Shown: positions 35,514 to 47,577, counted from the first letter of the stretch. The stretch is 64,000 nt of DNA from Rosa chinensis (GCF_002994745.2 NC_037089.1:83476347-83540346), one strand, 5' to 3'. The notes: generated by a model from the letters alone, not told the origin. Numbers and translations: made by a program.

Positions 35514-37034
35514 TGATAGAAGCATAATTATGTGATAATAATGTTGTTAATTCCCATATTTACTTTGTTAGTTTATCTTATTTTCTGGTTAATTTAGTTG
35601 TCTTTATGTTTATTAGGTTTTTCAAAGTAAGGAAAGAAATAAGAGCAAAAGGAAGAAGATATGTGCAATTGATGGAGAATTGTGGACTCTTGATGAATCA
35701 AGGAAGCTTAAGGCAATATGAAGGAAAAGATATTCAGCGCGCAATTAATTCTCTTGGCTGCTCCTATTGGATAGAAGGATGTCAATGAATCCTAAATCAA
35801 TGAGAACATAACCAAGGGGCTTACCGTTGAAGCCAAGGAGTTAGAATCCCAAAAGGAAAGAAGAAAAGTGCGAAAAACTGAATAAAATCTCTCCTTGGAC
35901 GTGGAAGAAATGGACCATCTCACATACGAAGAAGCATAGATGCACTAGAGCTGAAGAAAAAGCAAGACTGCAAACCACACGAGAAACGATCGATCGTTGG
36001 AATTTCCGTGATCGATCGTTGATCCGTATTTTCCAATTTTCTGATTTTGTTGTCTTCTTTCTCCATGAACTCCTTTGTGTTTTTGATTCCCTTTATGTGT
36101 AACTAAATTTCCAGTAGTTAGGGGGCAGTTGAAGCCCCTAGACATGATCCACAACATGCTTTGACATTCAATTTGTTTTCCAATTAATAAAGTTGAGGTT
36201 TTGTTTACCAATTTCTCATTGATGAATTCTGTGTTTGTGTGCTTTGGAGGCCTACTTAGTATGCATGCTAGGGTTCTAATACTTTGATTGTTTGATGCCT
36301 GGATCAATAGTTGGCTTCCTCAAATTGTCTAGAGAAGTAATTGGTAGTTTTCACTAGCAAGTAAACAAAACCCTAGGTTTAGCAAGGCTCTAATTTATTT
36401 GCGATGCCTAGTGATTGCTCAAACTCTTTTCAAACTTAATGATCTCTGCATATTTAATCTAATAAATGTACCTTTAGGTTGCATTGCTTGGGAATAGTCT
36501 AGGTGTAGAGCGCTTCCTGCCTAGCGTATAAAGTAAGAAAGAGTAATAGGTTGTGCTCAAGCGTACCGAGCCAATCTGAGTGTCTTCAACTAAGTTAATT
36601 GGTAGTAAATTGGACAAAGTTGGTTGTGTGTGATTGTTGGGGGTGGATACTTCCTTCCTAGCTAGTTTCATTATCTTGATATCAACCAATCTCAAATCTG
36701 TCTCAATTTCGTTTCTCATTCTGTCCTCTGTTTTCAAGTATTTTACTTTCATAGTAAACGAAATCCAAAAATCCCCAAATTTTGTGTGCTAGACGCCTTG
36801 TGTGTCTAGCTAGTATGTCTCTGTAAATTTTCATATTTTTCTCGGTTGTTTTGATTAGGTTTTTAGTTTGTTTTTCGACTGCTGTTCTGCAGGAGCTGCA
36901 GTCACGTTTTTGTGACTTTTGTTAAAGCACTTAGTTTAACTTAATCCTTTGCGGGAAACCCTTATTTCTCTATACTATGATTGACATATTTTCAGGAGAA
37001 TAAGAAAAATCAATAGCTTTAAATCTAGCTATCA
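35514..37034. mobile_element. Solo LTR, 1.5 kb, inside copia element 2 integrase
   Basis: It begins TGATAG and ends CTATCA, an inverted TG...CA pair. The flanks are ATAGC (35509-35513) and ATAAC (37035-37039). Joining the copia integrase across it restores a continuous family sequence, which shows ATAAC was the original target and the left copy has one substitution. There is no internal coding region, so it is a solo LTR left after recombination between two LTRs. The length suggests a Ty3/gypsy parent, but that is inference. It contains GATCGATC-type palindromes near 35988-36022. Confidence 0.85.
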
Positions 37035-38529
37035 ATAACAGTTTCTGCGAGACCATTTTGGGTATGAACATGGGGAACTGGATGCTCTACATCAATCCCC
37101 AGTGACATGCAATAGTCATCGAACGTTTTCGATGTAAACTCCCCAACATTATCAAGTCGAATTGAATTAATAGGATGATCTCGGTAGTGAGCCCGTAGAC
37201 GGATAATCTGGACGAGAAGTTTAGCACAAGCAGCATTTCGAGTGGACAACAGTGCAACATGTGACCAGCGTGTCAACGCATCAACCAATACCATAAAGTA
37301 TTTAAAAGGTCCGCATGATGGTTGAATTGGTCCACAGATATCCCCTTGGATTCTCTGTAAGAACGGAATGAGTATTTTAGGATCCTTTGGGTAGGACGGT
37401 CTTAGTCCTAATTTCCCGAAGGAACAGGCTTTGCAAAAGGACCGAGGGGTCTTAGAAGCAACCAATGAGGATTTTGGTTGGGCCTGAGTGTCCGTAGCGC
37501 TATTAGAAGCAAAATGTGTGACTACATCTCCCATCATGGCATTAGAGCCATGGAAATTGGTGTGTGTGGCGTCATGGCCACGAGGAGAGGCAACCATGGC
37601 GTCATGCTCATAGTTGGTGCCATTGATGGCGTCATCACATGGGACATGGGCAGCCCTTTGGCGCCCTAAGATGGCTGCAACGTCCATGAATCAATTTTCA
37701 ATTCTTGCTTCTTCTCACTCTGAAGAATGGATGTCCGTGTGAAGTCTTCAATATACGGAGCATCATGTCACTACCAGGGTGTCCTAGTAGGTCATGCCAA
37801 AGCCAATATGTGTCTGAATCCAAGAGATCTTCTCTTATGACATTATTGGATTCAATTGGTCGAATTATAGTGACATAAAGTCCACTAGATTGACACATAA
37901 GCTTCTCTAAGATGCGCTTTCATCCACAATCATCAGAGGTAATGCAAAGAAACTCTTTTCCGTTCTCATTATGCATTTCCTGATGGAATCCGTTGGCTCT
38001 TAGATCTTTAAAGCTCAATAAGGTTCGATTTGCCTTAGGATAGTAGAGAGCTTCAGTGACTTTAATCAAGGTGCCATTTGGCAATAGGAATTGGGCCATT
38101 CCATGTCCTTGAACTAAACCAGATGGCCCAGCCATCGTAGTCACAGAGGAATATGTAGGCAACATCTCTAAGAATAATTGCCTATGTCGTAGAATGGTGT
38201 GAGTAGTCGCACTATCCGCAAGATATTGTAGTTCAACCATTCTTAAAAGAAAAGCTCATAATTAAAAATGAGTTATAAAGAAAAACACTCAACTTTTATT
38301 AATAAGCCAAACAGAATTACATCATCGTTTCTTTAACAAAAAAGAATCTAATCCAATAAACTAGCTAATGCAAACAATGGTAGTCGTCTAACTCATTTTG
38401 GTAATTTCAATACAAATGTGACCAGGTGAGTAGAGAGATGTCGGTGGAGCAAAACTCGCTTAAGTACCACTTATCTCAAAACCTTCCTAGACATCACATG
38501 TACATTTAGTACACCTCTTTGAAGAAAGA

Positions 38530-39700
38530 CTAATACCATTGGCATCTACTATAATAATATGGCAAGTGCCTACATCTCTTGGAAAATAAAAAGACTAAAT
38601 CAAAATCCCCAGTTTCTAGGTCTTGATCCTTGTAGTCTTCCACCCTTAGATCGAGATCGCCATCTTGATCTTCTTGTTCCATGTAATTTGCCTCCCTTGC
38701 TTCACAATACATCTTGTATGCGTTTGCAATGTTCTGGGATGCTTTACACGCCCTTGCCCAATGTCCAGGTAGTCCACATCTGAGACAAGAATCATTATGG
38801 TCAGATTCCCTTGATCGAGGCGCTTTGGGAGCGCTATGAAGACGGTTATTGCCTTTGGTGGCGTCACCACCATAACCGGAGGCTTGGCTTCTCTCTCTTC
38901 ACACGTTTACCTCCACGGTTCCGTGCACTCCTATCTTGGCGGTTTCCTTCCTCTTTAGGGCGAGAATATGGACCAGAACGTCTAGGATTATGCCTACTCT
39001 TAGGGTTTCGCTCCTTGCATCCTCCCTTGGAGGCATGACTATAATTAGACTCCAGATTTGACTTGGTACCCACGGGTCTAGAGTTATAGTTCTTCACGAG
39101 TATGTTGTCGTGCTTTTCAGCTACGTTCATGGCACCAATTAGCTCATGAAATCTTGTGATGCGTCTAGCTTTGACATCAATCTGATAGTTCTTGGCTATC
39201 ATCAATGCAGAGACTGAGAAGTGGAGAGAGTCTTCTCGATCAACATCGTATCAGTGATTTTCTGTCCACAGAATTCCATCATAGACTTGATAAGAAGTGC
39301 TTCAGAATTGTAGTCAAGTACAGACTTGAAATCACAGAAGCGGGCTATACCATCTCACTTCTAAGTCTAGAAGCAGGGAATCACGGATGTTGCCAAAACG
39401 CTGCTCGAGTTCTACCCATAGTTTTCTTGGGTCTTCCTCATTGAGGTAATCATTTTGGAGCGCGTCATTGATGTGCCTTGTCATGAGAATGATGGCTTTA
39501 GCTTCATTCGCCTCTCTCCTAGCTCTATTTGCTTCAAAAGCAGCAGCTTGTTGAGGAGTAAGCACGTCCTGACTTGGCTTTTGGATCGTACTCAAGATTC
39601 CATCAGCCTTAAGATGTTGGCGCACATCACGGACCCACTTGTGGTATCCTGCGCCTATTGTCTCTAGTGGACAGAAGCTCAACTTGTTCAGGTTACTCAT
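38530..39700 (-). pseudogene. copia element 2 gag with zinc knuckle, frameshifted
   Basis: ATG at 39700 (MSNLNKLSFCPLETIGAGYH). The first frame ends near 39332 after VRWYSPLL because a short deletion relative to element 1 (GCGGGCTAT against GCGGAGGCTAT) breaks the frame. Gag sequence resumes at about 39205 (AKNYQIDVKARRITRFHELI) and reaches a zinc knuckle CLRCGLPGHWARAC near 38750-38790 in yet another frame, with an acidic tail to about 38530. The same domain order is seen in element 1. Confidence 0.88.
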
Positions 39701-40152
39701 CCTGAAAATAACAAGAAAATAGGGTTAGTTTCGGAGCGAAAAAGGGCTACCACAAAAAACTACAAAATTTTTTAGCGTAGTCGCTTCCAAGAAAATCCGA
39801 TTCCAAGAGGGGTTTTGGATTAGATCGAAACAACGATGTATGTGGTCGAGAGTTTTCTTCTCAACAAACTCTGAGTTTGGAGGACTCTACAAGCTCCAAG
39901 CTTGGAGTGAGCACGAACCCCCACAATTTGGTTTTTGGTCTCCCCTATGAAGAAGAAAGGGGGGTAGAAGAAGGAATGTTGGAAGTCCCCGATAAAAAGA
40001 AGAGAAAAGTAATAAAAATTTCAAAAACGGGAACTTTTAGAAAAGTTTACCTTAAAAAATTGCGGGAAATCTTGACAGGAAAAGTTGGCCGGAAAAATGT
40101 CGCCGGAAAGTGGCAAGAAAAGTCGCCTAAAAAAGGTTGACCGACGTTGACC

Positions 40153-40235
40153 GTAGGTGCTGACGTGGCGCTCTGATGCTGACGTGGCAGGCTGATTGGA
40201 TGCTGATGTGGAAGATGACGTAGGTCTGACGTTAG
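40153..40235. repeat. TGACGTGG repeats in the copia 2 leader
   Basis: About four copies of a TGACGTGGC-like core at irregular 17-27 bp spacing lie in the same position as the array in element 1. Confidence 0.7.
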
Positions 40236-40668
40236 TGGGCTTCAGGCTGCTGGGCTTGGTGGATCTGTTTCTGCTTCTGGGCCTATGAATTCTTCTGGGC
40301 TTGGTTGACTGAAGCAGGGGAAGAAGGTACTGGTCGCCGGCGGTTCAGTGGTGCTGATCTTCTGAAGACCGGTTCTGGTGTCAATCGGCTGGTTTCGGGA
40401 AGGAGGCTTCCGGTTCCGGGGTTCTGGGTCCAAGGATCTTCCGGTGGTGGAGTATGGCAGCAGTGGGCGGGGAGAAAAGCTTTGAACCGGGCAGAAAATT
40501 TTCTGGGATTTCAGGGGGCCGGTTCAGGTGTTTGCCTGCTGGTTCTGGACGTGGCACCGCCGGTTCTGGCTTTATGGAACTTGGATCTTCAAGGTAGACG
40601 GCGGTGGTATCTGGAATTTGAAGGTTACAAATTTAGGGATTCAGGGTTAGGGCTTCGTGCTGATAACG

Positions 40669-40886
40669 TGTTGTAGAAAAACTGAAATTGAGAGGAATTT
40701 GATGTGTATATCATTGATAATAGGGGCCTCTTTATATAGAGGATTACAATGCATAGAATCTCAATCATACAAGGAAAGTAATCGTATATTGAATAGGAAT
40801 CTAGATCATTCTAATTTAACCCTATTACCACTAGGTCAAGTAACCTAAAGTTTGGGTCAAACACAAATTAGGGTTTTACTTGAACA
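40669..40886 (-). repeat. 5' LTR of copia element 2
   Basis: 218 bp with TG...CA ends. The outer flank is the GTTCA duplication (40887-40891). Confidence 0.95.
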
Positions 40887-41706
40887 GTTCACTCTATATA
40901 ATTACATGTAGTTCACCACTCCTATTTAGTCAAGTAATCACGGCCATCCATGAAATTTGAATTTCGTCTTATAGATCTTAACTAAGGTATTACCTTATCC
41001 CACTTACGTTTTTTAATTTGGATACAAAGTTAGAGAAGGGAAGTTCTTTAGACTTCTATTGGTTCTAAAATTATACATATACTTGGTTCTTATTTTTTGC
41101 CAAAACAAATAACTAGGATAATTCTTAATTTGAAATTCCCTATCTATATAAGACCTAAAATTGAGGCCACAGTTCAAACTTGTCTCAGCAAAACAAAGCC
41201 TTATGGCACGTTTTATAAGACCGTATAAGTCACGGGAAAGACCTTAAATATTAATCACGTTCTTTTGGTAGAGTTAACTACAATTAGTGGATAGCTAACT
41301 ATTTTAGATAGGTCTAGACTTCTATTCCACAAAAATGTCAAAGAAGCTAGGGCACACTAGTGATTTTCACTCTTATTGACCAAACAGTGCGTCTAAGCTA
41401 AACCGTAAGTTCAACTGCCGCACACATATGACTCCGAGATACTTAAAATTCAGTTTAACAAGATCCACCTTTTGAATAGAGAAACGTTCAAATTTTACTT
41501 GGTCAGCTCATTCTAATCCAGATCGATCACCACCGAAACCTAGCTAATAAACCCAGCCACATATATACCCGATTTTCATCTACCCATCTCTTTAGATCTT
41601 CACTTTCATGAATATATCGCTTCAATTCCACAACATTCTTTGAATTTTCGAATATTTTTGATTTATGATAATCAAAACAGTCGATGAATGCTCGTATTTT
41701 CCGACC
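40887..41706. other. Upstream region of the LBD gene
   Basis: No gene seen. A TATA-like TCTATATAAG is at about 41143-41152, some 550 bp before the LBD start codon. It is either the core promoter with a long 5' leader or coincidental. The copia 2 insertion lies within 820 bp of the coding region. Confidence 0.4.
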
Positions 41707-42495
41707 ATGACGATCAAAGGAGGCACAAGCCAGGCCTGTGCTGCATGCAAATACCAGAGACGACGGTGCACCAAAGACTGCGATCTCGCCCCTCATTTTC
41801 CGGCCGACCAGCCCAAAATGTTCCAGAACGCTCACCGCCTCTACGGCGTTTCAAACATTATGAAGATCCTGAAGCAGACTCACCCGGAGCAGAAAGAAGA
41901 GGCGATGCGATCCATTATCTACGAATCCAACATGAGAGCCAAGTTTCCCGTCACCGGGTGCATGGGAATCATCAACCAATTGACATTCCAACTCCAGCAA
42001 GCCTTCGATGAGCTCCGGTACGTCCGGTCCCATCTCGCCATCTGCCGGGACCAGTGCCAGTACCAGTACAATTCACCTTCGTGTCCATCTTCTCAGTTGC
42101 AATTAGGGATTCAAACAAACGACCACGAGGCGCTGCAGCTCTACCAGCAGCAGTACCAATATCATCAGTATAACTCTGCCGCCGGTAGCAGCGCCGGTGG
42201 TGGTGGGATGTCGTTGATGGCGAACGAGTATCTGGCGAATGGGATTAATGGGGTTTACATTGATGACAATGATAGTGTGGTAAAACCTCTTAGGGTTCAG
42301 CAGTTTTATTATGGGAACAATAATGTTGATGCTGTGGCTGTTCAACATAATTTGATCACATCCCAAGGGTTTCCTATTCAACAAGAAATGGATGTTCCTC
42401 ATGATTATGATGACATTCCATTTGATACAATTGCTGATGATCGTCAATCGTATATCGATTCTAAGGAAGCCTGTGAATCGAGGTATATATTTTGA

Positions 42496-42539
<44 letters not shown>

Positions 42540-42800
42540 CAGTATTAACTATTGAGGGATCACATTCGGTGCATTAATGTATCAATTCGATAATATAGAC
42601 AAACTGCTTGTAATGGTAGATCATTGTATATTATGATTAGATTTATGATATGCTTTAATGTTAAACATCTCATGAATTTAATTTGTATACGTACGTGCAG
42701 TGCCGAGTCAGCCTTCAAGGGTACTACCACGCAGTCGTTAGAACATGTCTCCCAGAATGACCTCAAGAGTGCAGCAGCATGCTTCAGTCTAACAAGCTAG
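41707..42800 (+). CDS. LOB-domain (LBD) transcription factor, LBD22/LBD27 type
   Basis: Two exons, 41707-42482 and 42701-42800, join in phase through a GT-AG intron to give 291 residues. I chose the ATG at 41707 (MTIKGGTSQACAACKYQRRR) because this start is characteristic of the subgroup; an ATG at 41665 would add 14 unrelated residues. The LOB domain (about residues 9-110) shows the CX2CX6CX3C zinc-finger-like motif (CAACKYQRRRCTKDC), a GAS-type block around NAHRLYGVSNIMKIL and a C-terminal coiled-coil-like region near TFQLQQAFDELRYV. The rest is Gln/Ser/Gly-rich, and the second exon ends in NDLKSAAACFSLTS. Family members are plant-specific nuclear DNA-binding proteins. Arabidopsis LBD27 acts in pollen development, but that role is only suggested here by similarity. 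Confidence 0.92.
42501..42536. repeat. (TA)n microsatellite in the LBD intron
   Basis: A pure TA run starts 18 bases after the intron donor. Confidence 0.9.
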
Positions 42801-43130
42801 TGTGAAATAGCTCTAGAAGCAGACAATTGAAGTAATAATTATTCATTGTCTGAGTCAATTTCTTAAATTCATTGTTTTGATTTGTTTTTCCTTTTGCTTT
42901 CATGATTTGGTACCGTTGAAAGTTACACAATTTTGATAGTTTAGTGTCCCGGCATGCACATTCGCTTGTTCCAATAATAAGCTAGAGATCAATGTGAACG
43001 GTTAATCAATTGTTGGAGGAAGATTGACATTGCATTTGTAAATGCAGTCTGCATGATGAGTATCTATAAATTCATTTTTAATATTTTCTTTAATTCATGG
43101 AAACTAACCTTACAAATGTAAACTGGAGAT
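42801..43130. other. 3' flank of the LBD gene
   Basis: No gene seen. Probable 3' untranslated and intergenic DNA. Confidence 0.4.
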
Positions 43131-43500
43131 GTTAGGAATTGAATGATCTGAATCATACGTCATTAACTTTGCAAATCTCTCAACACTATGGTTTGGATTT
43201 TCAGTATATGATGGGTTGGCGTTGGTTATTGGCATATACTAGCCAACAGATCTACAATGATGAACCATTTTTTAGCAGCGTTATAGCTCATATCGGCTAA
43301 AAGTATGTCTCATGCATGTCTAGCATACCTAATATGTGAAGCATGCCTAGTATATGTGAAGCCTGCTCGATCACATATGTCACGTTCTTGTTATAAAACA
43401 GTTAGAGTACTAAGCTGTGCAACTAAAAAAAAAGAGAAAAAGTGCTTCTTGTATACATGTAAGCTTTTGGAGTAAATTAATAATCAATAAGAGCAATATT
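43131..43500. repeat. Duplicated non-coding unit, copy A
   Basis: An uninterrupted copy of a roughly 370-bp unit starts GTTAGGAATTGAATGATCTG. A second copy follows from 43511 in four pieces separated by three transposon insertions. The best-matching stretches are CAAATCTCTCAACACTA, GATGGGTTGG and TAAAAGTATGTCTCATG. Confidence 0.8.
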
Positions 43501-43556
43501 TAGGGATCAAAGATTAGGAATTGAATGAACTGAATCACATATAATTAAGCTTTGCA

Positions 43557-44773
43557 GATAACTTGAGAAATCAAAAATATGAGAGCTCTCACTCTCTCCT
43601 CCGGCAGATAACCGTAGGTTTTCGCTGTCCAATTTTCTTGGCTTGCGACAATGGCGTTTGTGGTCTCTGGTTGACGACTCCTTTAGACTCAAGAATCTCT
43701 CATTTTAAACCATCCGGTTGCTGCACCCTAATTTTGTTGTTTTGACGATGAGATTCACCCCCTACGGGCTTTGTCCGTACTGGTAGTCTGGTACTGCTCT
43801 CTGCTTCAGTGATGGTAGTCGACGGTAGCGCCATGGTCTGGTGGACCCAAACCAGACACGGGATCCTAGTTCTATCTTGGAAAGAGGCACTGAATTCTGA
43901 TCATCTTTGATGGTGGCGATTCGACTTCTGGGTGCCATTGCGTTACTTCGGTGGTGGATGGTGATACTATGTTCGGTTCCTTTTCGGTGGCGGTTTTGTG
44001 GCACCTGGTTGCAATGGTTGGTGTACTGCGGTCGGGTTCTTTGGCGCCTGATGGTTGGAAGATCTGCATTTGGGCCTTCAAGTTGTTATGGGACTCTCGG
44101 TCCCTTGACGGCCTGGCTTTGTCAGAGGTGAGGCGGCAAGGATCAGAAAGGGTGCCCAAACGCTTGGGTGTCCAGAGATGGGCTGATGCCAGGGTGCCCA
44201 GGTGTTTGGGTGACCAAATCAGATTAAGTTGGCCTGGGCCTTTGTCAAGTTTGCTTTGGCAGACTTGATTTTAGATTATGGCCAGATTTGGATGAGTATA
44301 TGGTCCCTGGATTGCATTTAAATCTAGATCTTAGATCTTAGATCTTAGATCTGATATAGCTGTTTATATTGATCAGGTATTGGCTCTAGTTCTTAGAAGT
44401 TTGATTGCTAATTTTCGAGTTTCTGACACCCTCATTCACTTTCGAACTCTTGGTGAGCGAATCACCTCTCCAAGGTGTTCATATCACCTGTTATAGTTAC
44501 TATTACATTTACTTTTACATTGCTTGCGTCATTGCGTGACATATGCAGTGCAACGATGACGTTTGGCATCAAGTCACAACCTAGTTACCTATCATTCTAG
44601 ATGCGCCTATGCATCTTGTTGTTCTTTACTATTTTCCTACATTATTATAGATGCATTTGTGCATCTTGTTATGCTTTATTGTTTTCTTTCGATGTTTTGG
44701 CATCTCTCTATATACTCTTCAGTTTTCACTTAATATAGCATGTTGTTTTTTTATTCTTAAAAAAAAAAAAAAA
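43557..44773 (+). mobile_element. Poly(A)-tailed non-autonomous retroposon with 10-bp target duplication
   Basis: Flanked by AAGCTTTGCA at 43547-43556 and 44774-44783 and ending in a run of about 16 A. It carries no protein of known family. It has pyrimidine- and G/C-rich sequence at the start, (TTAGATC)n-like repeats near 44325-44352, and GATGCGCCTATGCATCTTG and GATGCATTTGTGCATCTTG near 44600 and 44650. The target duplication and tail show insertion by target-primed reverse transcription, presumably with LINE proteins supplied in trans. Confidence 0.8.
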
Positions 44774-44855
44774 AGCTTTGCAAATCTCTCAACACTAATT
44801 GGATTTTCAGTATACGATGGGTTGGTCATTGGGTTGACATACTAGCCAATAGATC

Positions 44856-47577
44856 TGTCACACCCCTGATTTTACACACAAGAAAATCGATATATATAAT
44901 CTCATAATTACATATGTGTGAACGTTCAGCCATCAATACAAAATACCTAGAAACTTTTTTTCCTTTTAACCCAAGTACATATTGATGTCAATATTGACCC
45001 GCTCCATAGAGTCATATATTACAATGCTTAAGAATTAAATTGTCAACAACAAAATAAAACGTAAATGCTCCTCAGAGCTAACTACACAACGGAAGTCCTT
45101 ATCAACAGTAAAGTCACAAAAATGGCTTCCGACCGTAAAGCTGCAAGGGCGCTATCTCCGCTCCAACCCCAATTATCCTAACCTGCAGGATTAACCCATA
45201 CACCGTTTGAATAGTGTACCGGGTTGTCACACAACAAACCCGGTAAGCTTTTGCAAGCCCGTATGAGTAACTCAAAACAGTTAACACAACTCACACAAGA
45301 AATAGGGAAAATAACTCACGCTTTGATTCCTTAAAACACGAAATAAAGGAGAATAACTCACACTTTAATTTCCTTTCAAATCGAAATAAAAGAAAGCAAC
45401 TCACACCTTGTTTCCTTTTAAAACTAAACATAGAAAACAACTCACACTTGAATTCTATCAATAAAACATAGAAAGCAACTCACTCCTTGATTTCTATCAG
45501 TTGTACCAAAATCGTACCATAGAAAGCAACTCACACCTTGATTTTTATCAAATCGTTAATAAGGAAAACAACTTGCACCTTGTCCCCTTAAAAAACCGTT
45601 AATAAGGAAGCAACTCACACCTTGTTCCCTAAAAGCACATAATGTCATGAGTTATCAATAACCAATTCCCGTTACCCCATGAATTATCTATATGGCAGAC
45701 AGATTAGAGTTCTAACTGAAAACGTAACCACTCGTCAGGCCAAAGACGTGATTACCTGATATTCTGCCCAAGGTCATAGACCTTCGATCCTCGGGCCGCA
45801 CAGTCCCTTGGAGCAAAACATTAAAGGAGTCGCACTGGACCCAAAATGTTACACAAATCACAACGCTTTTGAAAACAATCGAAATCAACATTTCCAAAAT
45901 CATTGTTTTCCAAGCAGCTATAACACAAAGCAATAAGGAGCATCAATTCATGCCTGTTGTTTTCATACCAAAATCTCAACGCTTTTCTCAAATCTCAACG
46001 CTTTTCAAAACAAATCGAAATCAATCATTTCCACAAATCATTTGTTTTCCAAAGCCACACCCCAAAACAATAAAAAGCATCATTTCATGCATATTGTTTT
46101 CAAAAATCCACAAACCACCAAAACATATATATTTCACTTAAATATATATATATATATATATATAAATATATATATGTAGTCATCCGCTCAGGAATGCCTA
46201 CTAATACCAACTTTAGTAATTTGCAGTTACTAAATAACTCTCAAAACGATATGGTAAGCCCGTTCGTGAATGAACTTCGTGAGATTACTCACCTCGAAAC
46301 TCTCTCTGCGTCGTCAATACAGAACAAAACAGCCTAACCACCAACTAACCGTCCAAGAATACTTCGTCAAGTACCTAAGGAAAGTACAACCTTGATTCAG
46401 TCAATGAAATACAAGGAATAACGTTCGAAACCCTAAATTGAACCAAAATTCCCAAGGTGATGCCAAATTGAGGTGAAACCACTTCCGAGACCTCCCAAAG
46501 TCTCTGGAACACTTCCATGATCGATGTGTCCAAACCACAAATCGATCGGACTCTCAAATCCTCACGGATCAAATAATTTCACCGATACGAAACGGTAAAA
46601 ATCATAACAAATCCATATGAACTCTAAAATTTGCAAACTATATATTGAAACGCTCGTATCAACGAGTAGAACATATCTAGTACCAGAAACAGTTCCTTAC
46701 ATGGCCGGAACTCCGCCACAGGCGGTGGCTCACCGCCGGCCAAAACTCAATATTTCCCAAAACTCCCAACATAAAAAAAGCTTCATCTAAGCATGCTTGT
46801 GAATTCTCATAACTAGCTCAAAGTCAGAAAACAAGCATAAAGGGTCGAAAACTACCTCACAAGTCGTGAACAGTAATCCAATCTGAGTTGAACCAAGTTT
46901 TATGTGAATTGATCCAAACAACCACCAAGGATCGATCAAGGAGGTTGCTCTGAGCTCCCCAAGCTCAACTTGAAGCCCCGCCGACGTCGGAGATCGGAGA
47001 ACTGATCGGGTCCGAACACACTCAACTGCGCCGCCTTCTACCGCCGCCACCACCGAAAATCAGTGCTAGAGGACACCATAGGGACGACCAGACGGAGGAG
47101 ACGATCCTATCTGGAAAGTTTCGTCGCTGGAGACTGCTGCAGTTTGCCGGAAAAGCCAGGTCGGGTCAGTCGAAAAACTGAGATACTAAACGTGCAGCCG
47201 AGAGAGAACAGAGAGAGAAGAAAGCTTTTCGGAAAAGGAAAGTGAAATTATGAAATGATTTTTCGGAAATTCCTTATTTGTACCAAAATAGAAACTTCTT
47301 CCAATGGTCATAACTTCTTCATACGAATTCCGATTGACGCGTTCCATATGTCCACAAACTCGTATCAACGTGCACTACAACTTTCGTGAAGGAAGTTTTT
47401 GGAGAATCTCAACGTATCAAAAGTCAACCCTTGCGCCACCCCTAAAGTCATATTTTCCGAATGAAAATAAATCCGAAACACTTCCGCTCCGTCCACGAGC
47501 CACGAAACCGTCCAATAAACATAAAATTAATTCCGGAAAATTTTCAGAAAATAATTACGAATTTCCGGGGTATCACA
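44856..47577. mobile_element. 2.7-kb solo-LTR-like element with TG...CA ends
   Basis: The ends are TGTCACACCCC and GGGGTATCACA, an imperfect inverted pair with TG...CA termini. It is flanked by AGATC at 44851-44855 and 47578-47582. No coding region of a retrotransposon is present, and I found no second internal LTR. It is best read as a solo LTR of a large-LTR family, plausibly Ty3/gypsy (inference). It has two internal tandem structures: degenerate units of about 50-60 bp containing GCAACTCACACCTTG at 45296-45640, and a roughly 120-bp duplication at about 45850-46110. Confidence 0.75.
45296..45640. repeat. Degenerate ~50-60 bp repeats inside the 2.7-kb element
   Basis: Seven or so units carry an AA(C)AACTCACACCTTG(A)TTTC core followed by an A-rich spacer. 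Units differ in length, as in old minisatellites. Confidence 0.75.

Larger units (their letters stand above)
31629..38240 (-). pseudogene. copia element 2 pol, interrupted by two transposons
   Basis: Minus-strand order from high coordinates: aspartic protease motif LADSATTHTIL (near 38210); pre-integrase and integrase (37687-37025) with CKACSFGKLGLRPSYP, GDICGPIQ and RLDNVGEFTSKTFDDY. The integrase is cut by the solo LTR and resumes at 35507 with IKRLQMIARTLVMRTNLPVS. RT follows (34987-34205) with KPVGHKWVFVRKP and RLVAQGFSQQPGIDYEETYS. The YVDD active-site motif is encoded near 33915-33930. Then comes FEMKDLGKTWFYLGLELEH, with the RNase H region continuing beyond the MULE to about 31629. Several frameshifts separate these blocks, so no polyprotein can be made. 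It is much better preserved than pol of element 1. Confidence 0.9.
30940..40886 (-). mobile_element. Ty1/copia retrotransposon 2, split by two nested insertions
   Basis: The LTRs are 30940-31156 and 40669-40886 (about 218 bp, same family as element 1). They are flanked by perfect GTTCA duplications at 30935-30939 and 40887-40891. The primer-site-like CGTTATCAGCACGAAG and the polypurine tract (AAGGGGGAG, minus strand) sit in the expected places. The element was later cut by a Mutator-like element (31978-33484) and a solo LTR (35514-37034). Without them it is about 6.9 kb, close to element 1 (6.6 kb). The LTRs differ at about 11 of 218 positions by eye, slightly more than in element 1. Confidence 0.95.

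Noticed and set aside
23072..40886. One composite retrotransposon spanning both LTR pairs
   Set aside because: Each pair has its own target duplication (ATTTT and GTTCA) and its own gag and pol, so these are two independent insertions.
41665..41706. Earlier ATG for the LBD gene
   Set aside because: The subgroup normally starts MTIKGGTSQ, encoded from 41707. The extra 14 residues look unlike the family.
45296..45640. CRISPR-like array
   Set aside because: Repeat units are degenerate and vary in length, the host is a plant, and the repeats lie inside an LTR-type element.
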